Below are positions 1 to 11,589 of a stretch of 64,000 nucleotides of DNA, piece by piece. The notes below the pieces were generated by a model. The model was not told the origin of the DNA and searched no databases. It saw nothing but the letters and a program-made list of their open reading frames with translations. The stretch lies in assembly GCA_963575745.1 (NCBI GenBank), contig CAUYUJ010015270.1, positions 72,501-136,500 of the forward strand, in the 5' to 3' direction. The stretch comes from Prorocentrum cordatum. Lineage: Eukaryota > Sar > Dinophyceae > Prorocentrales > Prorocentraceae. Position 1 is the first letter of the stretch; each line of letters opens with the position of its first letter. Made by a program: the position numbers and the translations under genes.

Positions 1-2640
1 GGCATTCGGTTTCCCGATGTCGTTTGCAAGTTGGACCGCGCTGCGGGGGCATCGCGATTGTCGCGTTTGCTTTCTGCCCGCGGCGCAGCGCCCAAGAAGC
101 GCCGCTGCAAATGCGAGGCAGCAGCCGCCCCGCGCGCCGCAGGTCTTCGAGCTGGGGCCCGCTTTCCACCAGCCAGGGGGGGGCGCGGGCCGCCGTCGCT
201 GATTGGTTTCCAGGGCAGGCGCGATTTCCTGGATGACTCGGAGCGCGGGCTCGAGACCGCGCAGTTCACCCCCCCGCCCCCGCTTGCCCCTGAGGGGCCC
301 GCGCGGGCCGCGGAGACGCTCCGGCTGAAGGCGGAAAGCATGCAAGGCTTGCAAGCGGGGGGCCTCGCCGCCCTCGCCGCCCCCGCTGGGTTTTTGCTGG
401 GCGCCGCTGCGCCCGCGCAAGAGGATTTCCAAGCGCGTCGGGGGTCTCGGATGCGAGGCCCCCGCCATCGACCAGAAGCACATGGCGCGGCTTGAAGTTC
501 ATCTCCGTCGCATTCGCCATTCTGGGCCGATTGCGCTCGCACGACATCTCCCCCAAGGCATCGCAATCAACGTTAGAAACCCGGCGCGCGCCCCGCGCCC
601 ATTCGGCAGAGCGCTCATCGCCACGGGGCTCCGCCTGGACCAGCTGGACAGAGCGCCCCGCCTTGTGCGCGGCTGCGCATCGCGCCGATGACGGGGGCCT
701 TCGCGACGATTCAGCCGGAGCTTAAGTTGGCGACTTCGCCGCCCAGGGTCGACGCAGGTTCGGGGTCGCAGGGGCATCGGCATTGTCTCTGGCAGCGCTT
801 ACTGGGCCTGCCCCCCCCCCGCGCCGGCAGCGCCATTATGGGGCCCCATGAGGCGCGCAGCGGTGAGCACAGGTTCCGTCGATCCACGATCGCCCCCAAG
901 GGCCCCGACGGGCTCCGCCGCGCCCGGCCGCGCGCGGGCGGGCCCCGGGGGCGGCCCGCGGGCCGTCGAGGCGCTTGCCCGGGACATCGCCGCAGCGGCC
1001 GATTGGCGCATGATGGGCCTTCCCGATGGCGATGGCAGAGGTTGCCTTATTGAATCTGATGATTCGCTTCGCACTTACGCCGACGACGCTTCTAAGATTA
1101 TAGCTTCTGACAGCCGCGGGGCTCTTGCGCGCTTGCAGCCTGGCCAGATGAGATCGAGTGAAACCCGCTCCTGCCGGCCGCCTCTCCGCTCTCAACTAAC
1201 TCCGCGACCCCTCTAAGAGCGACGGCATCAGTGGCGCCCGGGCCCAGGCTCGGACTGGCCGCGCCACGTCTCGTTCCAAGGGGCTACCTCCCGCCGGCGC
1301 GCCTAGTAATCTGGCCGAGATGCCGGGCGGCATGGTCCGAGCAGATTTGCGCGCTTCGCCGCCGCGGGCGCGGGGCGCCCGGGCGCGGGGAGATGCCGGC
1401 GTCGCCGGGGCGTTCCTCGCGCGAAGAAGCGAGCTATGTTTCTCTCCAGGTGGCCGGGCCCTGCCGCCTCGGCAGCCGAAGCCCGCGCGCTCGCGCGGCC
1501 GCGCGCGTGGAAGTTGCAGGCGCGATCGCCGCGCTAAGCGCGCAGAGCTATGAGGGGAGGGGCCGCGCGTGAAAAGGACGCGCACAAGGCTTCCACCCCG
1601 AACATTCAGGCGCATCGTTTTCGGCACATGGCCCCGCATGAAATTGCGCGGAGGACGAGGGGGGCCAGGCGGCGTCAAAGGACGGCGAAAAAACGAGCTC
1701 ACATCGCAGAGTTGGGTTCTATATTTACTAGCACGCGAGTGGAACTTGCCAATGAGCTGTGGATTATTGCCGATGGTTCTCGCCGCAGTCCTGCAGCTAC
1801 CCCGTAGCCGCGCCACTTTGTCGATTGCTCTCTTTCCTTGGCCGAGCCAGTGGGCGACGAGTTCTGCCTGGCGCAAAGCTTCGATGGACAGCCCCGTGAT
1901 TTTTTTTCAGGCGATGAACTGGTCGACTGGTTCGCGCAGTCGCAAATTATCCGGGCGTCGTCGTTGCCGGCGCGCGCGGCGCCCCCAGCGCGCCCCCCCC
2001 CCCGGCGACTCCGGAGAGGGCCCCCAGGTTCCAGAGCAGCAAGGCGATAGTCTGCGCGCTGTCGTTGGATGTCATTGGGGTTCCCAAACTGAACGCCAAG
2101 GGGTACTCCGTTCGCACAGTCATCGCGGATTCAAGGCGACCCTCGGGGCAGCGGCACAGTCTTTGTTTCGCACGCAACAGTGCTCTTGAATCGCGTAGTT
2201 CGGCGCGCAAGCACGCGGTGGATCCCTTCACAGCGGCACATGCGCAACGAACAGAAGCATTGCCTTCGGAGCGTCCGCCATGCGAGGCTCCGATTGCCGA
2301 TCCTTCCCATCTGTCGCAACATCAACGCGCGCACATGCACGGCCGCCCCGTCCGTCTCCCAACGGGCGACCGCGACCGCGGCGACGGCGGCGCCCGCGCG
2401 GTCCGTCGCAGCCAGGCGCCGAGACCCCCAGGATGCATGCGGAAAACCTCCAGGGCAATGGGCCAGGCGCAAGGAGCGCGTCCTCGGTCGGCACGCGGAG
2501 AAGGGCTCGCGGGCAAACAAGGCGGCAAAACGGCCGCGCCCCTAGCGGCGCCGCGCAGGATTTCGCGAGCAAGTGCCAAAGGCCGCCGCAGAGCTCGCGG
2601 GCGCGACCTCCACTTGTTTTCTGGCGCCCAGCGACGGCAC
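1..2640. other. GC-rich stretch without a supportable gene
   Basis: All six frames contain open stretches, but they are rich in Arg, Ala, Pro and Gly as expected from random very GC-rich DNA. I recognise no domain, no convincing exon boundary and no repeat of note. Short C runs occur near 270-290, 811-820 and 1990-2000. Confidence 0.5.
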
Positions 2641-2645
2641 CGCCC

Positions 2646-2990
2646 ATCCAGATCGCGCAGCTGGCTGGACAGGATTACGCGGCCAGCTGCATAGATCAGG
2701 GCAAGGCCCGCGACAACGGGCCGGCATGGCTCCGCTTCTTTATGGCGTTCATCTAACACTTCTTGGAAACGATGAAAGGTCAGAACTGCGCGGCGGCCTG
2801 CGCGGTCACCCAGCACAACTGGTCCCAGATCATCGCGGAGAGCAAGGAGGATACGCTCCGCATCCTGGCGGAGCAAGTACATTACTGTCGCGTTCGGGCG
2901 CGCTGGATCGACGAGAAGGAGGACAAGACGACGGCGGACGCGTTCAAGCTACACTGTCTGATGAGCCCCATCCATCCAGAGCCAAGTCGC
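2646..2990 (+). CDS. possible exon of unknown gene with one in-frame TAA
   Basis: One frame reads a soluble, mixed-composition protein segment (AQLAGQDYAASCIDQGKA, then WLRFFMAFI, then HNWSQIIAESKEDTLRILAE and RWIDEKEDKTTADAFKL). It looks far more protein-like than the surrounding Arg/Pro-rich frames. A TAA at 2754-2756 interrupts the frame, and both sides stay in the same phase. The segment therefore has either decayed or contains an unrecognised short intron. No family is recognised. Immediately downstream a TCC-rich pyrimidine tract starts near 3003, which could be part of an intron. The call rests only on amino-acid composition, so confidence is low. Confidence 0.28.
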
Positions 2991-3002
2991 GATTGCAGAT
3001 GG

Positions 3003-3180
3003 CTTCTCCTCATCCTCTTCCCCCTCCTCCTCTCACTCCCGTCTTTCTGCCGTTTCTCCCCCCCCTCCCTCCCCGGCCGCGTATCTTGCCTTCTCGGATT
3101 TCGCCGACATACTTGTCCTCCTCATCCGACTCCTCCTCTTCCACCTCCTCTTCCAAGGCTCCCTCTTCTTCCATATAAGT
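3003..3180. repeat. pyrimidine-rich (TCC/CCT) low-complexity tract
   Basis: The plus strand is almost all C and T here, with CCTCCTC and TCCTCCTC clusters. The minus strand therefore reads Glu/Arg/Gly-rich open frames that I treat as artefacts. It may be intronic if the exon candidate just upstream is real. Confidence 0.6.
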
Positions 3181-3182
3181 GA

Positions 3183-5340
3183 CGCCTCCAGGTCGCGCCC
3201 CCCGACGCGCTGGCTGGGCGGGCCGCGCGTTTCTCTCGGGAGTTCCTTGCCGCTTGCGACCCTGAAATTCGAGATTTCCAACAGTTTCACGGATGAAGGG
3301 CGGGCCGTTTTCAGCGCGTCGTTCTCGCCCCAGAGCCTCGCGCGCGAGCCTCGGAGATTGCGGCGGCCTCAAGGATGGAGGGCGGGTGGTCTTTCAAAAT
3401 GCGGCTCTCGCCCGGGCGCCTCGCGCATTAAGGTTACAATTGAGAGGGGGAAAGAAAACGCAGACGCAATTCATCGTCGACCCCCGGAAAATATGGGAAG
3501 CGGGGGGGAAAGGCAAAAACCTTGAAAATATTTGGGAATATTAGGGATCTTGGGATTTGTGTGCCTTTAATTGTGCGTCCATGGACCCTTCATAAATGTT
3601 TGCAGCAGTTTCTCACGGCAGCCTGGGGCCGCCATGCGTTTTCGCGACCGCGTTAAAGTGCGGTTTCATTATTTTTCGGGGGTGGCGCATTATAAACCAG
3701 ACATGCTCTCCTATGAATATCGCATGTTAGACCGAGGGAAAAGGTCCGACTTGAATGCGATTATGTTTGACCACGCCCCTTCGCATCAGGCGCTTGAGTT
3801 CGAGCCCGCTTTGGTTGGCATTGCGTCTCCGCGCGTGAACGGCGCGCCCGCGCGCGCTTGCAGTTCCCGTCCATCTCCGCGGCCGCCGTCGCCTTCGACA
3901 GCGGGCTACCACGGGAATCCGACGAAATGCAGTCGGCATTCACCAGCGCCGCGCATGAAGAGATGCCCTGTTTGATTTAGTCCTACGCCGAATTTCCGAA
4001 CGGGTTGTAGACGAGCATGAAGCATGATGTTCGAAGGAGGTTTGCTCTTGCACGGGCGTCTCTCCGCCGTTCTTTCATGGTTCTCCATGGCAATACCTTG
4101 CGCGAGTTTGGAGTTGCAGGGCCACTCAACATCTACAATCCGCGCTAATTCTACCTTTTGCTCGAGTATGCTTCATATTGTAAGTGCAACCTCTTGTTGG
4201 AGCGCGGCTCGTCGGCAATCTGGCTACGGCACCGATTTCGCGCATCGCGTTTGGGGTGAATCCACGGTGCCCCCGCACATGCATGATCGCCTTCGCATCC
4301 GGCACCCCATCGGTGATGTCTCTTCTGTCTGAACTTGTCAGCGCATTGTGGTGGCGCGCGACGGTGCCCCACTCCACGTGGAGGCCATCTGCAAAATAGA
4401 TGCGTTGTGGTTGGCATCCGTGCTGATTGCCCCACCTGAGGGGCCTCCTGTTAGAGCGGACCAGAACTGTTACATCGTCGGCGGCCAACCATCAGCGGGC
4501 CACGTCTTCGATGTTGTTTTGGACATGTCGTTTCAGCTTAGATCACTGCCCGGATCTCAATTGGCAGCGCCCTACGCGCGCTCATTTTGGATATGATATG
4601 TTGCGCGTTCCACTCAGTGGGATATGGCCGCTCAGAAAGCCTCTTCATCGTCAATGAGATACGATGTGCAGCTCAACGTTGACGTTCGTGTCTGGCATCC
4701 GAGTTCCAGTCCCTCAGACGGCTTCGTCACCGAACCCTTGGCGTCGCACTCCCCGCGTTGAGTCTGGGACAGCACTGGAGTTTGCCATCTCTCAGATTTC
4801 AAAGGTCACCCGTAAGATTGGGCAAAGTTCTGTTGCATGGTCAGCGAATAAGGAACCGAGTGCTATTTGGATAGTTGATAGATGATTTCGTTGGGCCAGT
4901 GCCGCGATGCCCCCCCCCCCCCCATTTTGGCAATGACCAGGACATTTGGAATTTGAGCGACATCGCGCTCGATGAATTTGATGTCAAAACTTCGACGCGC
5001 GGGCGGCGCATCCCCACCTTGTTGCCTGCGCCCTAAATCGACACCAGTGCATGCGAAGGCGTTGCCGTGCACTTTGACACTTTGCCGACGTTCAAGTCTA
5101 CGCGTTGGTCTGCTCATTGTGACGCCGCCCATGTTATACCACCTCCTGGGCTTCATCTGCGTTCGAAGCTCGCGCATGCTTGTGAGCGAAATATTTGTTC
5201 TTTCTTCCGAAGTTAATCCCAAGGTCCCTGGCAGGCGTGAGCGTGCGCATACTCTTATCTTGCGAAGCGCGGTTTCGTCCATGGTTGGCATGTGGATTCG
5301 ATTGGTAGCGTTCCGCCACTCATTGGGGAGTTGTTGTTTG
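3183..5340. other. no supportable gene
   Basis: No domain, RNA gene or repeat is recognised. Base composition drops from about 70% GC on the left towards a more balanced composition from about 3.5 kb. That change may mark the left edge of an old inserted element containing the RT-like frame that follows. Confidence 0.4.
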
Positions 5341-5362
5341 GGCTTCGTGGCCCCGACTCTTC

Positions 5363-6060
5363 TTGCGCATTCACTGTCTGCGGTGGTTGCCAGGCATTAA
5401 AATTGCACGCGCTAGACAGGCCTTCGACGAACGACATGATCATGGAGCGGGTGTTGCTGCTGATTGCGATGTTTTCGGATTTGCGCGTCAACGCACATCT
5501 TCAGGCGCCGTCTGTGCTACGCAAACCAGAAAACCCGCTGTCTTCTCGGGCAATGATTATACCGCAAAGCGTCGGGGCCGTTCTCTTTTATTAGTGAACA
5601 CGTTGGTTAATATCACCGGCGCTAAATTGGCTCGTCGTTTCTGTCGATTTGGGGGCGTCGTCCTTGAGCAGCTGCATGGTGGGCCGATCGGGGGTCCGTT
5701 ATCATCGGCAGCATGTGATGCTACACTTTGCTTCCGTGAACGCCAATACGACGTGGAAGTCCCATCGGGACGATTAGATATTCTTGCTTGTTGCGTGGCT
5801 GATGATGTCACGCTTATATCCAAGAAGAGGTGCCAAACTTATGTAATACATCTTTCTAGACGTGCTAGACGTGCCCATACCAACACGTCTGCATTTGATC
5901 TAAATAGAGCATAGGAGTGCGTCGGGGTTGTCCACGCCCAGCCGGTGTTGCGCATTATCGCATTGGCCAGCTTCTCCGACGTGTTTGTTTCTATCGAGCC
6001 AAAGAATGCCAAGTGTGTTTTTTGGCGTTGAACGGGACATCAAAATGTCAACGATCGAGC
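5363..6060 (+). pseudogene. decayed reverse-transcriptase-like frame
   Basis: A plus-strand frame contains LEQLHGGPIGGPLSSAACDA followed about 30 residues later by CCVADDVTLIS. The first resembles the box B turn of reverse transcriptases (G-x-P-x-G-G-x-L-S). The second resembles the catalytic box C (YADD-like, here VADD). The order and spacing fit a polymerase palm. The frame ends at a TAG-type stop near 5912, and similar-looking sequence (RIIALASFSDVFVSIEPKNAK) continues in another frame, so it is broken. It differs from the two LINE-type RTs elsewhere in the window, whose box B reads SGFSQGHPLS or VVQGCPAPGAL. I could not find the fingers or a nuclease domain. It could be a different retroelement class or a coincidence of motifs. 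Confidence 0.38.
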
Positions 6061-6862
6061 GTTTCATTGGGAGGTTTGGCAAGACGCAGCGCGCCAAGCA
6101 TCGCACTGAATTGCTGGGCAGATCAGCTCAGCGGTCTTCTGTTAGGCAAGTCGATCTTAATCGCATATACCTCATGCTTGTGAACATGATCATCTTCTAC
6201 CTGCGCTGTGGCTTCCAGATTCGGCATCCACGAAGCTCATGGGCCTCGGTCGACGGGTATCCGAGGTCCCGTTCCATCGCAGTAGAATTATTGCAGGTGT
6301 TTGTTCTGGCGTCTGCCTCTTTGCAAGTCCTAGTGGCCACGCAACTTGCATGTCTTGACGTCCTTGCCGACGAGCCCCGGGCTGTGCGTGGTGATCCTGG
6401 TCAATGCTCGGGCTGCGCAGGGGCCTTTGCGAGCACGCGCCTCTTCTGGCGTGCATGTGGTACGCGACGACAGGAGAGCGCAATCAGAGTTGCACAGTCC
6501 TTTTCTGAGTCTGGAGGATCGATGTATCGGAGGCTTCGCTGGCAGGCCTGTCCAGGCGGCCTCCGCTCGTTTTGTCTTCTCCTGCGTGGACCAGCTGATG
6601 TATGGCCGCTCCCCCGCCGTCCTTGGCAGTGGGAATCGCGTGTGCGTGCTTGACCTCAGCTTCACTATTGTCGCCCGATGCTGCAAGCGATTGCAGTATC
6701 ATTCTCACTGCACGTGCGCGCGTGCTGCTGTCTGTATCCGTTTTGTCTCAGTCTTGCGATCTCCTGCATGACAGGCCCCCCTTCAAGCAGAGTCGACGAT
6801 CGGCAGGGGGCGTTTAAACCAGCTGAATTTTTTTTTGCCGAAGCAATCCTCGCGGCCATGCT

Positions 6863-6964
6863 TGGTTAATATATCCGCTGGTGTGATGTAGTCTGATCAT
6901 AGCGAAAACTGCCTGGTTGATATATCCTCTGGTGTGATGTGGTCTGATCACAAGGAACACTGCC
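6863..6964. repeat. 51-bp direct repeat, two copies
   Basis: Two adjacent copies (6863-6913 and 6914-6964) share TGGTTRATATATCC, CTGGTGTGATGT and GTCTGATCA at identical spacing of 51 bp, with a few substitutions. They lie about 330 bp beyond the 3' end of the RNase H segment of the minus-strand retroelement, so they could be its 3' tail repeat. Confidence 0.85.
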
Positions 6965-7292
6965 AGGACACTAGGTTCAGTCGGCTTGGTTGCTGGGTTT
7001 CAACTGGTAGCCTTGAGCAGCCTCGGAAGACAACATGCAAATCGCAAATGAAATTGGGAAATGTGTAAGAGCGCTTGGAAAACTAGAGCGCGGCTGCCGG
7101 TCCAGCTGGGCATGACAAGGAGAAGCGGGAGGGGGCGAAGGCGCAAGAAGAGAGCCGGGGCACGCGGGCGCAGCATTGGACGATGGGCGGGGGCGAAGCA
7201 GAGCCAAGCCCCCGGGGGCCCACAGGGCCCGAAGAGGAAGGGGAGGGGGGGAGGGAGGGCAAAGACTCGACCAGAGAATCGCCGCCCAGGCG

Positions 7293-7796
7293 TCAACTTG
7301 CCAACCTGGCTTGTGCGAGCGGCGCCCAGTTCACGAACGCACGATGCCCCGGGGCGCCCGGTGGCGCGTTGCTTGCCACTCTGTCTAAGACCAAGTTGCA
7401 CACCGAGTCCGCATCCGCACTGAACTCACGGTACACATGGTCTACGCGCACCTCTTCTACGGATGGGAGACGGCGCAACATTTCGAGCAACGCCAAGGCG
7501 CGCTCGCAGGCTGGACGCAGCGCAATGCACGCACATCTCCACTCGTAACTCAACTGCCGGGCCACCAATAGAGAATCCAGCAAAGAGCGCATTCTCGGGG
7601 CAGGATTCTCGACGGCATGCTCAATTGAAAGCAATGCCCCTGCATACTCGGCCTCGTCGTTCGTTGCGTCTCCGAGGAACGTGCCACAACATGCAACTTC
7701 GCGTCTCTCGCCTGCGTGGAAACGCACGCTGCCGCAAGAGGATTGGCGCTGCCCCGTTGCCCCCTGCCGACCCCGTCTGAAGCATAGATCGTCCAC
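7293..7796 (-). pseudogene. RNase H-like domain of the LINE relic
   Basis: The minus-strand frame shows TNDEAEYAGALLSIEHAV, matching the T-N-x-x-A-E-Y helix of RNase HI that carries the catalytic Glu. It is followed by DSLLVARQLSYEW, matching the D-S-x-L-V-x-x-Q-x strand/helix with a catalytic Asp. Near the end is REFSADADSVCNLVLD, matching the R-x-x-N-x-x-A-D-x-L-x-N region with the last Asp. Spacing is as in retroelement RNase H. It follows the RT and thumb in the normal order but in a different frame. In active elements this domain removes RNA from RNA/DNA hybrids during target-primed reverse transcription. The N-terminal strand carrying the first catalytic Asp is degraded or lies in another frame (an upstream frame reads WTIYASDGVGRGQ). 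Confidence 0.68.
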
Positions 7797-8140
7797 CCGG
7801 GCTCAAAAGTAGGCGCGACCCTGGCTCTAACCCCGCACCTTTCCGAACGCGTTAGCTCTTGAGGGCTGCCCGCCAGCCGCGAGTCTTCACTTTGGCGCCG
7901 CGCGTGGCGAAGCATATCTTCGTGTGAGAAGAACACGTGGCCCTGCAAGAGTAATCGACGTAGTCGCGCGATGGCGCTTGCGATCGCCAGGACCCGCTGG
8001 AGACCAGAACCTCCGCCAGGGTGCTCCTGGAGCCACAACTGCGGTTCTGGAGACAAATCTGCAAGCATAGAACGCACAACAACGCACGAGTCGCGGTGAG
8101 CAACTGAATCACTAGCGGGTGACTGGCAAAATGGGCATGG

Positions 8141-8881
8141 TCACGCGGCCCTGCCAGACACGGGGGCCATCCGATGCGTCGTCATTTCGCCATTCAACAG
8201 TCTACGCATGAAAGCGATGCGGTGCTCGCCCGGGACAGTGGACGGCATGCCAGACAACGCAAGCTGAACTGGCTGCCACTGCAGCCCGCGGACGGCCAGC
8301 CGAGCTTCAACCACGTGGCCCGCAAGTGGCAACTCAGCTGCATGCATCTTCTGGTATAGCAGACTGTATGTGCTGAACCTGGCGGCTCGCTCGCGCCGCC
8401 CACGACTCCGCGCGTCGGCCACGACCTCCGCAACCGCGCAACCTGCGATGCCATGAAAAGCACGATACGCCAAAGCAAAAGCAGTTAAGGGCCTCAGCTC
8501 GCTTGCATTACCTACGGCGCGCGCCCAGGAAGCAACCTGGGACATATCCAGGCATCCTGCCTTCTCAATTCTCATCGTAGCAGAGAGTAGATGTGCAACA
8601 TTAGCCAGGTACGGGTCGACTGCTTCTACCAACGTTTTAAACAACCCTTTGGCATGGCAGAACATTGAGAGAGGGCACCACCCTACCCTTTCAAAGAAGG
8701 ATATGGCCATGTCCTGGATGATTTGCATGCTCCTCGCATCGATCATCGCATAATTCCTTACGTAAGAGAGGAGCGGCCACCCGAACACGTTCCAGGCAAG
8801 TAGCCTGATTGTAGGACTAGTGCTGATATTCTTGAAAGCAGCTAAGCGCGCCTGGAACTTACTGAGCGTTTCTTGCATCAC
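8141..8881 (-). pseudogene. RT thumb / C-terminal segment of the LINE relic
   Basis: This 246-codon open frame begins METLSKFQARLAAFKNIS-like and contains RLLAWNVFGWPLLSYVRNYA. That arrangement (helix, then W-x-x-x-x-x-x-L-S-Y) is typical of the region after the RT palm in non-LTR elements, where a new strand of hydrophobic helices forms the thumb. It continues with helical, Ala-rich sequence and no catalytic motif. The frame differs from the palm upstream and the RNase H downstream. The gap to the palm (8882-9014) is non-coding in all minus frames and may be an insertion or a decayed stretch. Confidence 0.55.
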
Positions 8882-9014
8882 GTCTTGCAGCGTAGCGTCG
8901 GGGCCGAACCAAAGCCTTATTCATTTATGTTTTATGTTTGTTGACGATGTGTGAATGTGGCCACAACTGCCCAAGCTGGTCAGATTCAGTCTGGGTCAGG
9001 CGTCTGTTGGGGAC

Positions 9015-9392
9015 CTAAGCAGTCTTCAATGCGTTGATGGCCTGGCCCGATGCCCCCTCGAACTCACGAATACAGGCGACTACCATGGAGAGACCAGTGA
9101 TCGCATCAAAATCTAGCTTCCAATCGTCACAGAAGCCCCAGATTTCGGAAACACCTGGAAGGCGGGCCGCCCCATACAGAAAGAGGTCAACTGCGATGAT
9201 GTACAAATACGCACTCAAGGGATGGCCCTGGCTGAACCCAGAGAAAACATGCACTGCAGTGAAAACGTCGCCTTCGAAACTCAAATACGCGCAATGCTCG
9301 TGCATCAATTGTTGAACGCCGTGCAGCGAGCTTTCCGGCAGTCGCGCGCGGGTTAAGATTGCCGTGGACCATTCCCACGACATTAGATTCAA
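9015..9392 (-). pseudogene. RT palm, boxes B and C, of the LINE relic
   Basis: The frame contains LSFEGDVFTAVHVFSGFSQG then HPLSAYLYIIAVDLFL, the box B turn of non-LTR reverse transcriptases (F-x-Q-G-x-P-L-S). About 20 residues later comes WGFCDDWKLDFDAI, where CDD stands at the position of the catalytic A-D-D pair of box C. Both Asp residues survive, although the preceding residue differs from the usual Ala. The frame is the same as the fingers segment upstream, from which it is separated by one TGA. The 3' half of the palm lies in shifted frames. The copy cannot encode a continuous enzyme. Confidence 0.7.
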
Positions 9393-9407
9393 CCCCTTGC
9401 TGCAATC

Positions 9408-9893
9408 TCAGAACAACAAGAAACGCAAAGTAGACTTATCTCGCTGTGCCCTCGATATGGCTCCTGAGATGCCAATGACATTGCGCTCAATGTGTCCCCC
9501 GATCAGAAAGGCCTGCTGTCTTTCGTTCAACTGCGCGGCGCAAGCGCGATCAAGTACGCGAACACACATGCGGCCCAAAACTTTCGCATCCTCATTGGGC
9601 AATTCAATGAGGCGGACCTGGCGCATCGCGTCGGCGCCTGCGCTCTTCGGCAAGGCGAACCAAACGAACTCGGTCAGGTGATCGGGTGCGATGCTCCTGC
9701 CAGCAGTAAGCTCATCGAAAGCCTCAGTGAATACCGAAGCGAGCACGCGGGCATGAAGCCTGTACAATCGTCTTCTTACACCAGATGAGCCTGGAGATTT
9801 GTCGTTGGATACGCTGGGCAATATATCCACAACTTCGCATTGAGATAACGCTGGGGAGGCTCCGCTGAGATCAACATTCCAATCCTGCAGCAA
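9408..9893 (-). pseudogene. RT fingers and box A of the LINE relic
   Basis: The segment reads DKSPGSSGVRRRLYRLHARV, the K-x-P-G-x-D/S-G fingers motif. Then come RLIELPNEDAKVLGRMCVRV (R-x-I-x-L-x-N-x-x-x-K) and LNERQQAFLIGGHIERNVIG (x-x-Q-x-A/G-F-x-x-x-R-x-x-x-x-N). All are in the order of non-LTR reverse transcriptases. It ends RFLLF followed by a TGA at 9408-9410, after which the same frame reads DCSKGLN. The stop therefore sits directly before the Asp expected to be the catalytic box A residue (codon 9405-9407). The rest of the palm follows in frame. Confidence 0.72.
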
Positions 9894-10392
9894 TCGTTAA
9901 AACTTGCGTTGGTCGCCTCTTGCGCCCCCCCCTGTCGTCGCAGAGCCTCTCGGCGAAGTATTCCGGCTACATCGTCACTGTTCTCAGCGTGATTATGCGT
10001 GGTTGTCTTCATCCCATAGCCGCTCAACGTGGAAACAACCTATCGCACAAGCTTTTCTGAGTGACGTTACAAGCGAACTGTGCGGTTTAGAACCCAACAG
10101 CGTCGCTCCCGCCGCTGGGCCTTCGCCGCGCACGGTTTCTAGGGCAGCATCTGACGCCTGATCCAGAGCTTCTTGGCAGGCCTGCTCGCGGACGACGCTC
10201 TCGTGGAGCGCGCGGAACAACTCAAGCGATTGCGACGGATCAGTCAAACGAAGAAGACTGCAGCACGTGTCAAATTCCACTCGAACTCGCGACCGCAAGT
10301 CTGGGCGTGCAGACATCCAACGAGCAAACCGGCCAGGGGTGACGTTGCGGCGTTCACGAGCAGAGACGTACGTGGCCATCACAATCTCAAAC

Positions 10393-11211
10393 CTATGCGA
10401 CGCGATTAACGCATCGACCTTCTTCGAGGAATGATTCGGCGCGGGCCTGCGCTAGATCGCGAAACTCGCACAAACCTTGCAAGCCAGAAGATCGTCGCAC
10501 GCGCCATTGATCTACGGCCCGAGACAAGTCTTCAAGAAATCGGCTGTCATTGACAAGCCTATTTGGCATAGGTGCGGTCGCTGCTGCTTGGCGGAACTTT
10601 TTCTTCCTGGGCTGCCGCCTGTTGAAACATGCAGCAACGGGCAGTTGGTCGGAAGCATGCGCGTTAGGGATGTCCCGCACTAAATGAACAAACTGCTGAC
10701 GATGCGCGTGCCGCAACCGATCGCACCCCGCCCGTGCGAAGTCCCAATTTTTTGCAATCCACCACTTTTCGCCGGAGCTTGAAAGCCCAACTCGCCTGAA
10801 AGTGAAATCAGCGAGTTCGCCCGATTCCAGCGCTCCAGCGGACTGCAGAAACGAATCCCAGACCTCCAACACGGGCATACTTGGATGCCAAGCTTCAGCC
10901 ACCGAGGCAGAGTATTGGTCGGGATCCACCGCGAAGTCCTTGTCACCGCCAACGATGCACTCAAGGCAGCCATGCCCCCCATTCATTCGGAATTGATTCA
11001 CAGCCCGGCTCAGCGCATGGAGTTGCGCAGCCCGAGTGGCACTGGAATGACTTTTCAAATACACATTAATGTATAATCGGGTTGCGCCCTCAATTTTGTG
11101 CCAAAAGCCGTGGGCAGCCCCTTCCACGAGCACCGCATGATGCGGCTCATATTCAAGGGGGTCCTGCAAGCCAACTTCACGAAGCAGGGTGTCTGACGCG
11201 AAGAGGGCCAA
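10393..11211 (-). pseudogene. endonuclease-like segment (C-terminal part) of the LINE relic
   Basis: A 272-codon frame begins after an upstream frame that reads MANARFLCGKYDIVVFS (11.4 kb), which resembles the opening of an apurinic-type endonuclease. This frame contains TRLYINVYLKSHSSATRAAQ and then ECIVGGDKDFAVDPDQYSAS. The latter aligns by eye with the G-G-D-F/W-N motif that carries a catalytic Asp. The expected order (x-N-V-Y, then G-D-x-N) is right, but the final S-D-H motif is not clear. The remainder is basic (RRQPRKKKFRQAAATAP) and leads to the RT. In an active element this domain nicks target DNA to prime reverse transcription. Confidence 0.5.
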
Positions 11212-11589
11212 TCCAGGGGAGGAGCAATCGCAGTGAAACAGCGAGCGTCCATTAGCGAGGCGTCAGAAAAAAAAGGTGTCATACGCAACCGCACTTGAGT
11301 TGTGCAGCTCAGGGAAAAAACAACGATGTCATATTTACCACAAAGAAATCGAGCGTTAGCCATCTTACGAGAGTGAACAAGTGGGCCCGATATTCCTAAG
11401 AATCGCAAGTTATAGAAAGCAGCGCTGGCAAAGTCGGGATCGTCCCCGGCGAAGCCGATATTACTTCCCATCATCATTGCGATCCGTTGGGTTTGACGGG
11501 AGGCCCTGGCCCCCATTCCCCGAAAGTATTCCCGAGGACCCTATGGGCCCCGCCTTTCCGCGCCACTTCCAAACTTGCACTGGCTCCAA

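Noticed and set aside
2936-2990. A hammerhead ribozyme core (CTGATGAG).
   Set aside because: No GAAA partner with flanking stems is found at a workable distance.
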